Source: an uncultured Marmoricola sp. (GTDB taxonomy: Bacteria > Actinomycetota > Actinomycetes > Propionibacteriales > Nocardioidaceae). Taken from it: a stretch of DNA of 64,000 nt. The notes below the pieces were generated by a model that saw only the letters and a program-made list of their open reading frames with translations, was not told the origin of the DNA and made no database searches. A program made the translations under genes and the position numbers. Shown one piece after another: positions 1 to 10,049 of this stretch. The stretch is taken from NCBI GenBank assembly GCA_937868075.1, contig CALMLL010000025.1, positions 1 to 64,000 on the forward strand, in the 5' to 3' direction. The number at the start of each line of letters is the position of its first letter. Within the stretch, counting starts at the first letter, position 1.

Positions 1-97
1 CGGCAAGGGGCATGAGACCGGCCAGGAGATCGCCGGAGTCGTGCACCCCTTCGACGATCGACAGGTGCTGGCCGACGTGATTGCGAGCACGCGGTGA
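1..97 (+). CDS. murE: MurE C-terminus (partial): UDP-MurNAc-tripeptide ligase
   Basis: Only the last 31 codons are present, read from base 2 to a TGA at 95-97. They contain GKGHETGQ, the conserved C-terminal motif of Mur ligases of the MurE type, and murF follows directly. MurE adds the third stem-peptide residue to UDP-MurNAc-dipeptide in the cytoplasm. Identity rests on this short motif and on gene order. Confidence 0.85.
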   Translation, partial: GKGHETGQEIAGVVHPFDDRQVLADVIASTR

Positions 98-1527
98 TCG
101 CGATGTCGCTGGCGCAGATCGCTCAGGTCACCGGTGGCCGCGTGGTCAACGCCGACCCGACGATCGAGGTCACCGCTCCTGCGGTGATCGACAGCCGCGA
201 GGTGCAGCCGGGTGGGCTGTTCGTGGCCTTCGTGGGCGAACGCGCCGACGGACACGACTTTGCCGCGGCGGCCATGGCCAACGGGGCCGCGGCCGTGATG
301 GGCAGCCGCGAGACCACGGCGCCGACCGTCGTGGTGGACGACGTCCAGATCGCGCTGGGCGCTGTGGCCAGGGATGTGCTGGAGCGTCGCCGCGCCGGCG
401 GGTCTGCTCTGCGGGTGTTGGCGGTGACCGGTTCGCAGGGCAAGACCTCGACCAAGGACCTCTTGGCGCACGTGCTGGCCGGGAAGGCGCCGACCGTGGC
501 GACCGCGGGTTCGTTCAACAACGAGATCGGGCTGCCACTCACAGTGCTGCGCACCGGCCCTGACACGGAGTTCCTGCTCCTGGAGATGGGGGCGCGCGGG
601 CGTGGCCACATCCGTGATCTGTGTGCGATCGCCACCCCCGACGTGTCGGTGGTGCTCAATGTCGGGCGGGCCCACCTGGGTGAGTTCGGCTCACAGGAGG
701 CGATCGCGGCGGCCAAGGGCGAACTCGTCGAGGCGCTCGGGGTCGACGGCGTCGCGGTGCTCAACGCCGACGACGCGATGGTGCACGCCATGGCACAGCG
801 CACCCAGGGCCGGGTGGTCACGTTCGGCCAGGGAGGCACAGCGGACCTGCGCTACACCGACGTGCACCTCGACGACCTTGGCCGACCGAGCCTCACGCTG
901 AGTACAGGGGAGCAGTCGGTGCGAGTCGCGATGGGTCTCGTCGGCGCCCACCACGCGGTCAATGCCGCCGCCGCGGCCGCTGCGGCCCTGGCGGTGGGTC
1001 TGGATCTCGCCTCGATCGGCGACGCACTCGCCCAGGTCAGGGGGTTGTCGAAGTGGCGGATGGAACTCACCGAACCACGCCCCGGTCTTCGGCTGATCAA
1101 CGACTCCTACAACGCCAACCCCGACTCGATGGCCGCCGCGCTTCAGACGCTGGCCGAGATGGGTCGGCGTACCGGCGCGCGCACGATCGCCGTTCTCGGA
1201 GAGATGCGAGAACTCGGCGAGGCCTCCTGGACCGAGCATCAAGCCGTGGGAGAGCTCACCCGAACACTGGGGATCGACACCGTGGTGGTCGTCGGAGAGG
1301 CCGCCGAGGGCATCGCCAGCATGTGTGACTCGCCACGCCGCGCGCCCGATGTCGACGCCGCAGTGGCCGTGGTGCGAGAAGATGTCGGGTCGGCAGCGGC
1401 CATCGTGTTGGTGAAAGCCTCGCGCGGTGCGGCGCTGGACCGCGTCGCCGCAGCGTTGACCGAAGGGTTCGCGTCAGGCGCGAACCGACCCGGAGACGGC
1501 ACCGAACGAAGGGAGGGACAGGCGTGA
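94..1527 (+). CDS. murF: MurF: UDP-MurNAc-tripeptide--D-Ala-D-Ala ligase
   Basis: 477 aa, normal for MurF. This cytoplasmic ATP-dependent ligase adds D-Ala-D-Ala to complete the UDP-MurNAc-pentapeptide. The ATP-binding loop [10 protein letters not shown] is at residues 111-120, and the central domain carries [11 protein letters not shown], typical of MurF. The GTG start at 94 overlaps the murE stop as GTGA and gives an N-terminus (MIAMSLAQ) that lines up with known MurF starts; an ATG at 103 is the alternative. The 3' end overlaps mraY by 4 nt, so expression is probably coupled. Confidence 0.95.
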   Translation: MIAMSLAQIAQVTGGRVVNADPTIEVTAPAVIDSREVQPGGLFVAFVGERADGHDFAAAAMANGAAAVMGSRETTAPTVVVDDVQIALGAVARDVLERRRAGGSALRVLAVTGSQGKTSTKDLLAHVLAGKAPTVATAGSFNNEIGLPLTVLRTGPDTEFLLLEMGARGRGHIRDLCAIATPDVSVVLNVGRAHLGEFGSQEAIAAAKGELVEALGVDGVAVLNADDAMVHAMAQRTQGRVVTFGQGGTADLRYTDVHLDDLGRPSLTLSTGEQSVRVAMGLVGAHHAVNAAAAAAAALAVGLDLASIGDALAQVRGLSKWRMELTEPRPGLRLINDSYNANPDSMAAALQTLAEMGRRTGARTIAVLGEMRELGEASWTEHQAVGELTRTLGIDTVVVVGEAAEGIASMCDSPRRAPDVDAAVAVVREDVGSAAAIVLVKASRGAALDRVAAALTEGFASGANRPGDGTERREGQA

Positions 1528-2594
1528 AAGCAATCCTGCTGGCAGCTGGACTCGCCCTGGTTCTGTGCTTCGTGGGGACCCAGATCGCGATCAAGGTCTT
1601 GGCCAAGCACGGTTTCGGCCAGTTGATCCGCGAGGACGGCCCGACCAGTCACCAGACCAAGCACGGCACCCCCACCATGGGTGGGTTGGTCATCGTCTTG
1701 TCCAGCGTGATCGCCTACTTCGTGGCCAAGGCGTTCAGCGGCCAGAGTCCCTCGGCTTCGGTGCTCCTGCTGATCTTCTTGTACGTCGGGTTGGGCACGG
1801 TGGGTTTCCTCGACGACTTCATCAAGATCTACAAGCAACGCAACCTCGGCCTGCGCAGCAAAGCCAAGTTCATCGGGCAGACAATCATCGCGGTGTCCTT
1901 CGCGGCCCTGGCGGTCTGGCCGGGCCTGGCCGACGAACGCGGGATGACTCCGGCCAGCACCGCGGTCTCGTTCCTGCGCGACATCTCCTGGCTGGCGCTC
2001 CCGGCCGCCGGTGCGGCTGTCGTCATCGTGTTGCTGATCGCGGGTGCCTCCAACGCGGTCAACCTCACTGACGGACTCGACGGTCTGGCCACAGGCGCCT
2101 GCATGGCCGCCTTCGGCTCCTACACGCTGGTCAACATCTGGCAGAACAACCAGTCCTGCGTGCGCAGCCCGGGCAGTGCTTGCTATGAGGTCCGCGACCC
2201 ACTCGATCTGGCCATCATGGCTGCGGCCATCACCGGCGCCTGCTTCGGCTTCCTGTGGTGGAACGCATCCCCGGCGCAGATCTTCATGGGAGACACGGGT
2301 TCGCTCGCCTTGGGCGGCGCCTTGGCCGGCTTCGCGGTCCTGACCCGCACTGAAGTGCTGCTGGCCGTGATCGGCGGACTCTTCGTCATCCAGACGCTCT
2401 CGGTGATCTTGCAGGTCGGCTGGTTCAAACTCAGCGGCGGCAAGAGGCTCTTCCGCATGGCCCCGCTCCATCATCATTTCGAACTGCTCGGCTGGGACGA
2501 GATCACCGTGGTGATCCGCTTCTGGATCATTGCCGGACTCTTCGTGGCCGCCGGGCTGGGCATCTTCTACGCCGAGTGGGTAGCCGGCGCCTGA
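1524..2594 (+). CDS. mraY: MraY: phospho-MurNAc-pentapeptide translocase
   Basis: 356 aa polytopic inner-membrane enzyme that transfers phospho-MurNAc-pentapeptide to undecaprenyl phosphate, making lipid I. Visible family motifs are KHGTPTMGG near the N-terminus, DDFIK, NLTDGLDGLATG, FMGDTGSLALGG and APLHHHFE, which include the catalytic aspartates and the HHH motif. The GTG start overlaps murF as GTGA and is preceded by GGGAGGG. Its stop overlaps the murD start as ATGA. Confidence 0.96.
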   Translation: MKAILLAAGLALVLCFVGTQIAIKVLAKHGFGQLIREDGPTSHQTKHGTPTMGGLVIVLSSVIAYFVAKAFSGQSPSASVLLLIFLYVGLGTVGFLDDFIKIYKQRNLGLRSKAKFIGQTIIAVSFAALAVWPGLADERGMTPASTAVSFLRDISWLALPAAGAAVVIVLLIAGASNAVNLTDGLDGLATGACMAAFGSYTLVNIWQNNQSCVRSPGSACYEVRDPLDLAIMAAAITGACFGFLWWNASPAQIFMGDTGSLALGGALAGFAVLTRTEVLLAVIGGLFVIQTLSVILQVGWFKLSGGKRLFRMAPLHHHFELLGWDEITVVIRFWIIAGLFVAAGLGIFYAEWVAGA

Positions 2595-4033
2595 TGGACC
2601 TGCACGAGTTCGATCGCCGGGGCCCGTGGGATCGGTTGCGGGTCGTCGTGGCCGGCTTCGGCGTCTCGGGTTACGCCGCCGCCGACAACCTGACCTTCCT
2701 GGGCGCCCAGGTGACCGCCCTCGACGATGCCCAGACCGCCACGATGGCCGAGCAGGCCACCCTGCTGGAGACGCTGGGCGCCACCGTGCGACTCGGTCCT
2801 GGCTCGACCGCTGTCTTGCCCGACGCCGTGGATCTGGTGATCGTCTCTCCCGGGTGGCGTCCGACGGCTCCGCTGCTGGCCCAGGCCGCCTCGCGCGGGA
2901 TCCCGATCTGGGGGGAGGTCGAGTTGGCCTGGAGGCTTCGCGATCCCGAGCGACCCGCGCCCTGGTTGGCAGTGACCGGCACCAACGGCAAGACCACCAC
3001 CGTCGAGATGCTCGAATCGATGCTGCGCGCCGGTGGTCTGCGCACGGTCGCGGCCGGAAACGTCGGCCTCCCACTGGTGGAGGCGGTGATGGACCCCGAG
3101 CCCTACGACGTCCTCGCCGTGGAGTTGTCGAGTTTCCAACTGCACTACACCCAGACCATGGCGTGTGAGTCGGCGGCGGTGCTCAACGTCGCCGATGACC
3201 ACACCGACTGGCACGGTTCCCTGGCGGCGTACGCCGAGGACAAGGGACGCATCTACCAGTCGGTCCAGCGTGCCTGCGTCTACAACGTCGCCGACCCGAT
3301 GACCGAGCACCTCGTGCGCGAAGCCGACGTCACCGAAGGGGCCCGCGCCATCGGCTTCACCCTGGGCACCCCGTCGGTGGGCATGCTGGGGCTAGTCGAC
3401 GACGTCTTGTGCGACCGGGCGTTCATCGAGCGGCGTCACGACAGCGCTGCGGAGTTGTGCCAACTGAGCGACCTCGCTTCTCCGGCCCCGCATTTCGTGG
3501 CCAATGCCTTGGCTGCAGCCGCCCTGGCTCGCTCCCACGGAGTGAGTCCTGCTGCGGTCCGGGATGCGCTGCGAGCCTTCACCCCGGGGGCCCACCGGAT
3601 CTCTCCGGTTGCCACCTCGGGCGGGGTGACCTGGATCGACGACTCCAAGGCCACCAACCCGCATGCGGCCATGGCCTCGCTTCGTGCCTACGACCCGGTC
3701 GTATGGGTGGCCGGTGGTCTGGCCAAGGGCGCGGTGTTCGACGAGCTGGTGATCGCGGTGCGCGACCGACTCCGAGGCGTCGTCCTGCTCGGCAAGGACG
3801 CCCCGGTGATTGCGGAGGCACTTGGCCGACACGCGCCCGATGTGCCCGTGTTCCACATCGAGGCCGGGGAGACTTCGGTCATGGACGCGGTAGTGGCCTC
3901 GGCCGCTGCCATGGCCCAACCAGGCGACACGGTTCTTCTGGCCCCGGGTTGCGCGTCCATGGACATGTTCGCGAACTACGGCGAACGAGGAGATGCCTTC
4001 GCGGCCGCGGTCCGCCGACGGGTGGACGGGTAG
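2594..4033 (+). CDS. murD: MurD: UDP-MurNAc-L-Ala--D-Glu ligase
   Basis: 479 aa when read from the ATG at 2594, which overlaps the mraY stop (ATGA). An in-frame start 18 nt upstream is less likely. The N-terminal Rossmann-type segment VVVAGFGVSGYAAADNL binds the UDP-MurNAc substrate, TGTNGKTTT is the ATP loop near residue 133, and SSFQLH is typical of MurD. It adds D-glutamate to UDP-MurNAc-L-Ala in the cytoplasm. A 35-nt gap separates it from ftsW. Confidence 0.95.
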   Translation: MDLHEFDRRGPWDRLRVVVAGFGVSGYAAADNLTFLGAQVTALDDAQTATMAEQATLLETLGATVRLGPGSTAVLPDAVDLVIVSPGWRPTAPLLAQAASRGIPIWGEVELAWRLRDPERPAPWLAVTGTNGKTTTVEMLESMLRAGGLRTVAAGNVGLPLVEAVMDPEPYDVLAVELSSFQLHYTQTMACESAAVLNVADDHTDWHGSLAAYAEDKGRIYQSVQRACVYNVADPMTEHLVREADVTEGARAIGFTLGTPSVGMLGLVDDVLCDRAFIERRHDSAAELCQLSDLASPAPHFVANALAAAALARSHGVSPAAVRDALRAFTPGAHRISPVATSGGVTWIDDSKATNPHAAMASLRAYDPVVWVAGGLAKGAVFDELVIAVRDRLRGVVLLGKDAPVIAEALGRHAPDVPVFHIEAGETSVMDAVVASAAAMAQPGDTVLLAPGCASMDMFANYGERGDAFAAAVRRRVDG

Positions 4034-4068
4034 TCAGGCAGCCCTCCTCGGCCGGTGAGGAGACGGCG

Positions 4069-5331
4069 GTGAGCACCAGCCAGCGGGCCCCTGTGGCCGC
4101 GGCCGAGGGCGCCATCGGCCGCTGGCGGCACTCGCTGCAAGAACTGTCGGGTCACCCCCTGGCGCCGTACTACCTGCTCCTGGGCTGCACCTCGTTGCTG
4201 CTGGCAATCGGGCTCATGGAGGTGCTCTCCGCCTCGAGCGTGAGTTCCTTCAAGGCCTTCGGCAACTCCTACCACTGGTTCTTCCGGCAACTGAGCTGGA
4301 TGATGATCGGGATCCCGGCCGCGGTGATCGCCGCCAAGATCCCCCACGGAGTGCTGCGCAAGTTGTCCTGGCCGGCGATCCTGGTGTCCCTGGTGCTGAT
4401 CGGGCTCACCCGCACGTCCCTCGGCGTCAGCGTCAACGGAAACACCAACTGGCTCGCCCTCGGCCCGGTTCAGATCCAGCCCGCCGAGTTGGCCAAGTTC
4501 GCCCTCATCCTGTGGTGTGCCGACGTCTACGCGACCAAGGACAAACTGCTGCGTCACTCCAAACACATCTTGATCCCGGTGGTGCCGGTCTTCGCCCTCG
4601 CGACCGGACTGGTGGTCCTGCTGGGGGGTGACCTCGGCACCGGACTCATCCTCTTTGCGATCCTGCTCGGGATGCTCTGGATCGTGGGGGCACCGCTGCG
4701 ATTGTTCGGTTCGGCGCTGGCCGCCGTCGGTGTGATCGCCCTGGTCCTGGCCACGACGAGCGCCGAACGCATGTCGCGATTGACCAGTTTCACCAACCCC
4801 TTCGACCACTTCTTGGGCTCGGGGTGGCAGAGCGCTCACGGTCTGCTCGGCATGGCCAGCGGTGGTTTCTTCGGCAAAGGCATCGGGGCCTCGCAGCAGA
4901 AGTGGGGCAATCTCCCCGCGCCCCACACCGACTTCATCTTCGCCGTGCTCGGCGAGGAGTTGGGTCTGGTCGGCACCCTGCTGGTGTTGGCGTTGTTCGC
5001 CGGGATCGCCTGGGCCGGGATCCGGATCGCGGTGCAGTCCAAGGACCCCTTCGTGCGCTACTTCGCTGCCGGCATCACCGTGTGGATCACGGTGCAGATG
5101 GTGATCAACATCGGCATGGTGTTGGCGCTGTTCCCCGTGGTGGGACTGCCGTTGCCCTTCGTGTCCTATGGTGGCTCGTCGCTGGTTCCCGAACTGGTCG
5201 CGATCGGCCTGTTGGTCTCGTTTGCTCGTGCCGAACCCCGAGCCGCCCGTGCACTGGCCCATCAAGCCCGTTCGCGCGCTCGGGCCCGCGCCGTACGCCG
5301 TGGGTCGGGTGGGCCGAAGGCGAGCTCATGA
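4069..5331 (+). CDS. ftsW: FtsW: septal SEDS peptidoglycan glycosyltransferase
   Basis: 420 aa from the GTG at 4069, chosen because GAGGAG lies 7-8 nt upstream and the reading frame further 5' overlaps murD. It is a SEDS-family membrane protein with about ten hydrophobic segments. Family signatures are GGFFGKGIGASQQKWG, PHTDFIFAVLGEELG and FVSYGGSS near the C-terminus. It polymerises lipid II at the septum together with a class B PBP. The C-terminal tail is rich in Arg and Ala, and the stop overlaps murG (ATGA). Confidence 0.95.
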   Translation: MSTSQRAPVAAAEGAIGRWRHSLQELSGHPLAPYYLLLGCTSLLLAIGLMEVLSASSVSSFKAFGNSYHWFFRQLSWMMIGIPAAVIAAKIPHGVLRKLSWPAILVSLVLIGLTRTSLGVSVNGNTNWLALGPVQIQPAELAKFALILWCADVYATKDKLLRHSKHILIPVVPVFALATGLVVLLGGDLGTGLILFAILLGMLWIVGAPLRLFGSALAAVGVIALVLATTSAERMSRLTSFTNPFDHFLGSGWQSAHGLLGMASGGFFGKGIGASQQKWGNLPAPHTDFIFAVLGEELGLVGTLLVLALFAGIAWAGIRIAVQSKDPFVRYFAAGITVWITVQMVINIGMVLALFPVVGLPLPFVSYGGSSLVPELVAIGLLVSFARAEPRAARALAHQARSRARARAVRRGSGGPKASS

Positions 5332-6422
5332 CCCGAATCCTCCTCGCAGGAGGCGGAACGGCTGGGCACACCTCGCCCCTGCTGGCCACCGCCGATGCCT
5401 TGCGTCGCCGCGACCCGGACGTGGAGATCACCGCGCTGGGCACTCCCCGCGGTCTGGAGAACCGGGTGGTCCCGGCAGCCGGCTATCGGCTGGAACTGGT
5501 GCCGGCAGTCCCGCTGCCACGCTCGCTCAGCATGGAACTGCTGCGCACTCCGGGCCGGTTGCGGACCACTATCAAGGATGCGCTGTCGGTCTTGGATCGG
5601 GTGCGGCCCGACGTCGTGGTCGGCTTCGGCGGCTACGTCTCGGTGCCGGCCTACCTTGCGGCCCGTCGCCGTCGCCTGCCCATCGTGGTTCACGAAGGCA
5701 ACGCGATCCCGGGCATCGCCAACCGCCTGGGCGCGAGACTCACCCGCCATGTGGCCACCTCGTTCCCGGCCACCGACCTGCCCCATGCGGTCATGACCGG
5801 ACTCCCGATCCGGCGTCTCATCTCCACCCTCGACCGGTCCTCACTGCGCGCCGAGGCGCTGACGCACTTCGGGCTCCGCCCGGACTTGCCCACCCTGCTG
5901 GTCACCGGCGGCTCGCAAGGGGCTCGCCGACTCAACCAGTCCGCGGCGGCGGCCGCCGATGCTTTCGCGGCTGCAGGGGTTCAGGTGCTCCATATTGCCG
6001 GTCCGAACGGAGAGGTCAATCCGGTCCCCGTCGACGGTGGGCCGGCGTACGTCGTGGTGGACTTCGTCGACCGCATGGATCTCGCCTATTCCGCTGCCGA
6101 TGCCGTGCTCTGCCGCTGCGGATCCAACACCGTCACCGAGGTGGCCGGCGTCGGATTGCCGGCGGTCTTCGTCCCGTTGCCGATCGGCAACGGCGAACAG
6201 GCCCACAACGCCGCCCCCGTGGTGGACGCCGGGGGAGCACTCCTCGTCGCCGATGAGGATCTCACTCCGCGCTGGGTGCGTGACCACCTCCCCGCGCTGC
6301 TGCGCGATCCCGAGCGACTCGCACACATGGGGCAACGGGCTTCGGGGGTGATCGCGCTCGACGGTGACGAACTGCTCGCCGACCTCATCGAGCGCGCGAT
6401 CGCGGAAAGGTCGAACTCGTGA
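5328..6422 (+). CDS. murG: MurG: lipid I GlcNAc transferase
   Basis: 364 aa. The ATG at 5328 overlaps the ftsW stop; the protein opens MTRILLAGGGTAGHTSPLLA with the GT28 glycine-rich loop GGGTAGH. Other motifs are GFGGYVSVPAYLAA, HEGNAIPG, GGSQGARRLNQ and the UDP-GlcNAc-binding stretch RCGSNTVTEVAGVGLPAVFVP. It adds GlcNAc to lipid I on the inner membrane face, making lipid II. murC follows after 10 nt. Confidence 0.96.
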   Translation: MTRILLAGGGTAGHTSPLLATADALRRRDPDVEITALGTPRGLENRVVPAAGYRLELVPAVPLPRSLSMELLRTPGRLRTTIKDALSVLDRVRPDVVVGFGGYVSVPAYLAARRRRLPIVVHEGNAIPGIANRLGARLTRHVATSFPATDLPHAVMTGLPIRRLISTLDRSSLRAEALTHFGLRPDLPTLLVTGGSQGARRLNQSAAAAADAFAAAGVQVLHIAGPNGEVNPVPVDGGPAYVVVDFVDRMDLAYSAADAVLCRCGSNTVTEVAGVGLPAVFVPLPIGNGEQAHNAAPVVDAGGALLVADEDLTPRWVRDHLPALLRDPERLAHMGQRASGVIALDGDELLADLIERAIAERSNS

Positions 6423-6432
6423 GGTCGACCGA

Positions 6433-7857
6433 ATGAGGATCGAGGTTCCCGACCACATCCCTGCACCCGAGGACCTCGGCCGGGTGCATTTCGTCGGCAT
6501 CGGAGGAGCGGCACTTTCCGGGATCGCCCGGATCATGTTGGCTCGTGGGGTGGCGGTCTCAGGCTGCGACAACACCGACTCGGCCACCTTGGGCGCGCTG
6601 CGAGCCGAGGGTGCGCAGGTCGTTGTCGGTCACTCCGCCGACCATGTTGTCGACGCCAACACCCTCGTCGTGTCCACGGCCATGCGGCCCGACAACCCCG
6701 ATGTCGTGGCCGGCCGCAGGGCCGGGACCAGGTTGTTGCCCCGATCGGCGGCGCTTGCCTCGCTCATGCACGGTCGCCGCGTGGTGTCGGTGGCAGGAAC
6801 CCACGGCAAGACCACCACGACCTCGATGCTGACGGTGGCACTGCGCCACTGTGGGGCCGATCCGACGTTCGCCGTCGGCGGTGACCTCACCCAACTCGGC
6901 ACCAATGCCGCTCACGGGTCCGGGCCGCTGTTCATCGCCGAGGCCGACGAGAGCGACGGCGCCTTCTTGATCTATCCCAGCTTCGCGGCCATCGTGACCA
7001 ACGTCGATGCCGACCATCTCGACAACTGGGGCACGGTGGCCGACTACGAGGCGGCCTTCTCTCGCTTCGCTGCCGGCCTCGACCCGCAGGGGTTCCTGGT
7101 CGCGTGCATCGACGACCCAGGAGCCGCACGTCTGGCTCACGACGTCGCCGCAACCGGCCGCACCGTCCACACCATCGGAGAGAGCGCCGAGGCCGAGCTG
7201 CGCGCGGTCGATCTGCGCTTCGACGGCTCCACATCGAGATTCGCTGTGGAGCGGGCCGGGCTGCGGCTGGGGGAGGTGCGCCTGCAGATTCCCGGACGCC
7301 ACTACGTCCTGGACGCGTTGTGCGCGCTGACGGCCGGGTTGAGCCTCGGATTCGACTTCGAGGATCTCGCCGCAGGTTTGGCGACGTACGCCGGCACGCG
7401 GCGACGCATGGAGTTCAAAGGCGAGGTCGGCGGGATCAGGGTCTACGACTCCTACGCACACCATCCCACCGAGATCGCCGGCGACCTGCAGGCGGCGCGA
7501 TCCCTGGCGGGTAACGGCCGGGTCGTGGTGGCTTTCCAGCCGCACATGGTCTCGCGGACCCGCATCTTCGGGACCCAGATGGGGGAGGCGCTCGGCGCTG
7601 CCGACGAGGTGGTGCTCATGGATATCTATCTGGCCCGCGAGGACCCCGACCCTGAGGTGGGTTCGGCGCTGATCGCAGCGGCGGTGCCACTCCCGGGCGC
7701 CCAGGTCACTCTCGAGTCCGACTTCGACGCCACCGCCCATCGCCTGGTGGAGCGCGCACATCCAGGCGATGTGATCCTCACGCTGGGCGCGGGCACGGTC
7801 ACGAAGGTCGCCGACCAGGTCGTGGCACTACTCCGGTCAGAGGAGGGGACCCGATGA
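6433..7857 (+). CDS. murC: MurC: UDP-MurNAc--L-alanine ligase
   Basis: 474 aa from the ATG at 6433, preceded by GAGG at 6421-6424; upstream in-frame codons overlap murG. The N-terminal Rossmann motif is HFVGIGGAALSGIARIM, the ATP loop is GTHGKTTTTSML, EADESDGAFL lies in the central domain, and DSYAHHPTEI is the C-terminal MurC signature. It adds L-Ala to UDP-MurNAc, the first Mur ligase step. The stop overlaps ftsQ (ATGA). Confidence 0.96.
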   Translation: MRIEVPDHIPAPEDLGRVHFVGIGGAALSGIARIMLARGVAVSGCDNTDSATLGALRAEGAQVVVGHSADHVVDANTLVVSTAMRPDNPDVVAGRRAGTRLLPRSAALASLMHGRRVVSVAGTHGKTTTTSMLTVALRHCGADPTFAVGGDLTQLGTNAAHGSGPLFIAEADESDGAFLIYPSFAAIVTNVDADHLDNWGTVADYEAAFSRFAAGLDPQGFLVACIDDPGAARLAHDVAATGRTVHTIGESAEAELRAVDLRFDGSTSRFAVERAGLRLGEVRLQIPGRHYVLDALCALTAGLSLGFDFEDLAAGLATYAGTRRRMEFKGEVGGIRVYDSYAHHPTEIAGDLQAARSLAGNGRVVVAFQPHMVSRTRIFGTQMGEALGAADEVVLMDIYLAREDPDPEVGSALIAAAVPLPGAQVTLESDFDATAHRLVERAHPGDVILTLGAGTVTKVADQVVALLRSEEGTR

Positions 7858-8669
7858 CCACGGTCCTGCCACCTCCGCCCGACGGCGCTCGTGAGGGCAC
7901 CCGCGATCCGTCCGACAGCGAGGCGACCGAGGCCAGCAGCGCACAGGAGGAGACCATCCGCCTCGAGGCCGAGTTGTTCCGACGTCGTCGGCGCAAAACC
8001 CGGCTGCGACGCCTGCGGCCCTGGCTCCTCGGGCTCGTGGGGGTCGCCCTGGTCGCCGGAGGAGTCTGGTTGGTGGGCTTCTCGCCGTACCTTCGGGCCG
8101 AGCGGGTCTCGGTCAGCGGGATCCAGGTACTTCGTGCCGCTCAGGTGCAGAGCGCGGCCGCCGTGCCCAATCAGCCTCTGGCCCGCGTCGACCTCGACCA
8201 GATCCGGGCCCGGGTCGCCAAGCTGGCGCCGGTCAAGTCGGTCGAAGTCTCACGTTCCTGGCCGCACACGGTGAAGATCGCGATCATCGAACGCACTCCG
8301 GTCGCGGTGCTCCAACGTGAGTCGGCCTTCGTCGCCATGGATGCCACGGGACTGCCCTTCCGCACCTATGCCGCCCGCCCGCCGCGGCTGCCGCTGATCG
8401 CCGACGCCGCCAGTGCCGATCGCGCCGCCCGCAAGGAGGCGGCCAGGGTGCTGGGATCGTTGTCGGCGCCGCTGTTGTCACGAGTGGCTCAACTCGAGGT
8501 CACCTCCATCGACGGGATCACCTTGGCCATGCGCAACGGTCAGCGCGTGGTGTGGGGGACCGCGGCCGATTCTGAGGTCAAGGCCGAGGTGCTCGACATC
8601 TTGATCAAGCAGCCCAACGTGAAGGTGATCGACGTCAGCGTCCCGGGACGTCCCACGACCCGCCGCTGA
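7854..8669 (+). CDS. ftsQ: FtsQ/DivIB cell-division protein
   Basis: 271 aa. A Pro/acidic cytoplasmic N-terminus of about 45 residues is followed by an Arg-rich stretch, one transmembrane helix (about residues 57-77), then a POTRA domain beginning YLRAERVSVSGIQVL and an FtsQ-type beta domain (KSVEVSRSWPHTVKIAIIERTPVAV). A strong AGGAGGGG at 7841-7848 precedes the ATG, which overlaps murC. It bridges early and late divisome proteins outside the membrane. Position between murC and ftsZ supports the call. Confidence 0.92.
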   Translation: MTTVLPPPPDGAREGTRDPSDSEATEASSAQEETIRLEAELFRRRRRKTRLRRLRPWLLGLVGVALVAGGVWLVGFSPYLRAERVSVSGIQVLRAAQVQSAAAVPNQPLARVDLDQIRARVAKLAPVKSVEVSRSWPHTVKIAIIERTPVAVLQRESAFVAMDATGLPFRTYAARPPRLPLIADAASADRAARKEAARVLGSLSAPLLSRVAQLEVTSIDGITLAMRNGQRVVWGTAADSEVKAEVLDILIKQPNVKVIDVSVPGRPTTRR

Positions 8670-8712
8670 TCGACGTACGACGACACCACGACTCACACAA
8701 GTTCGACATCGC

Positions 8713-8731
8713 GTCGGCGTGTTGCGCCGAC
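8713..8731. terminator. Hairpin between ftsQ and ftsZ
   Basis: GTCGGCG (8713-8719) and CGCCGAC (8725-8731) form a perfect 7-bp stem with a 5-nt loop. No T-run follows, so it could be a weak terminator, an attenuator or an RNA-stability element separating ftsQ from the ftsZ promoter region. Confidence 0.35.
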
Positions 8732-8772
8732 CTCATCGGTCTCCTCGCCTACTTTGAGGACACGATCTCAGG

Positions 8773-8805
8773 TTGACATAACTATAACCCTTTACTTCAA
8801 GGTTA
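8773..8805 (+). promoter_or_regulatory. ftsZ promoter region with inverted repeat
   Basis: An AT-rich island in otherwise GC-rich DNA. It has TTGACA at 8773-8778, TATAAC at 8783-8788, and a perfect TAACC (8785-8789) / GGTTA (8801-8805) inverted repeat with 11 nt between arms. No well-spaced -10 partner for the TTGACA is clear, so the exact transcription start is unresolved. ftsZ commonly has its own promoters in actinobacteria. Confidence 0.5.
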
Positions 8806-8897
8806 GAGTTCCCGGCCCGGGAGAGCTTCCCCAACGTGATGAACACATTCAGGCGGCCGACCAGGCCGCATCCGAACCGACATGAAGGGCACCTGTC

Positions 8898-10049
8898 GTG
8901 GCAGCACCGCAGAACTACCTAGCCGTGATCAAGGTTGTAGGTATCGGTGGTGGTGGCGTCAACGCCGTCAACCGGATGATCGAGGTCGGACTCAAGGGAG
9001 TCGAGTTCATCGCGATCAACACCGATGCCCAAGCACTCTTGATGAGTGACGCTGACGTCAAGCTGGACATCGGCCGCGAGCTGACTCGCGGCCTGGGAGC
9101 CGGCGCCAACCCCGAGGTGGGCACCAAGGCCGCCGAGGACCATGCCGAAGAGATCGAAGAGGTGATGAAGGGCGCCGACATGGTGTTCGTCACCGCCGGC
9201 GAAGGTGGTGGCACCGGCACCGGTGGCGCCCCGATCGTTGCCAAGATCGCGCGCTCCCTGGGCGCTCTGACCATCGGTGTGGTCACCCGACCCTTCGCCT
9301 TCGAAGGCCGTCGGCGCGCCAACTCCGCTGAGGAGGGCATCGCCCGCCTTCGCGAAGAGGTCGACACCCTCATCGTGATCCCCAACGACAAACTGCTCAG
9401 CATCTCCGACCGCAGCGTGAGCATGCTCGACGCCTTCAAGCAGGCCGACCAGGTGCTGCTCCAAGGCGTTTCGGGGATCACCGACCTGATCACCACCCCT
9501 GGCCTGATCAACCTCGACTTCGCCGATGTGAAGTCGGTGATGAGCAACGCCGGTTCGGCGCTGATGGGCATCGGTTCGGCCCGTGGTGAAGACCGCGCGG
9601 TCAACGCGGCGTCGATGGCCGTCTCCAGCCCACTGCTGGAGGAGTCGATCGACGGCGCTCACGGCGTGCTGCTCTCGATCGCCGGGGGCTCCGACCTCGG
9701 GCTCTTCGAGATCAACGAGGCCGCGGCCATGGTGTCCGGCGCCGTGCACCCGGAGGCCAACATCATCTTCGGTGCCACCATCGACGACGCTCTGGGCGAT
9801 GAGGTCCGCGTGACCGTCATCGCGGCAGGGTTCGACGGCGGTCGCCCGAAGCGTCGCGACGAGGCTGCCGGGCTGCGCCCGCCGCGCCCGACGGTGCCGG
9901 CACCCGCAGCAGCGGTGGAGAAGGCGACGACCCCGGCCGCGACTCCGGCCCAACACACCACGTCCCCGACCCAGCCGGCCAACCCGGCTCGCCGCGTCGT
10001 CCCCTACGGCGGCGATGACGATCTGGATGTCCCGGACTTCTTGAAGTAG
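8898..10049 (+). CDS. ftsZ: FtsZ: tubulin-like cell-division GTPase
   Basis: 383 aa, GTG start with AAGGG 8 nt upstream. GTP-binding features are [15 protein letters not shown] at the N-terminus, the tubulin signature [12 protein letters not shown], and the T7 loop NLDFADVK. The variable Pro/Ala-rich linker (about residues 325-370) ends in the conserved tail [10 protein letters not shown], which binds partners such as SepF. It forms the Z-ring. A 228-bp gap with promoter-like sequence precedes it, so it can be expressed apart from the mur genes. Confidence 0.98.
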   Translation: MAAPQNYLAVIKVVGIGGGGVNAVNRMIEVGLKGVEFIAINTDAQALLMSDADVKLDIGRELTRGLGAGANPEVGTKAAEDHAEEIEEVMKGADMVFVTAGEGGGTGTGGAPIVAKIARSLGALTIGVVTRPFAFEGRRRANSAEEGIARLREEVDTLIVIPNDKLLSISDRSVSMLDAFKQADQVLLQGVSGITDLITTPGLINLDFADVKSVMSNAGSALMGIGSARGEDRAVNAASMAVSSPLLEESIDGAHGVLLSIAGGSDLGLFEINEAAAMVSGAVHPEANIIFGATIDDALGDEVRVTVIAAGFDGGRPKRRDEAAGLRPPRPTVPAPAAAVEKATTPAATPAQHTTSPTQPANPARRVVPYGGDDDLDVPDFLK

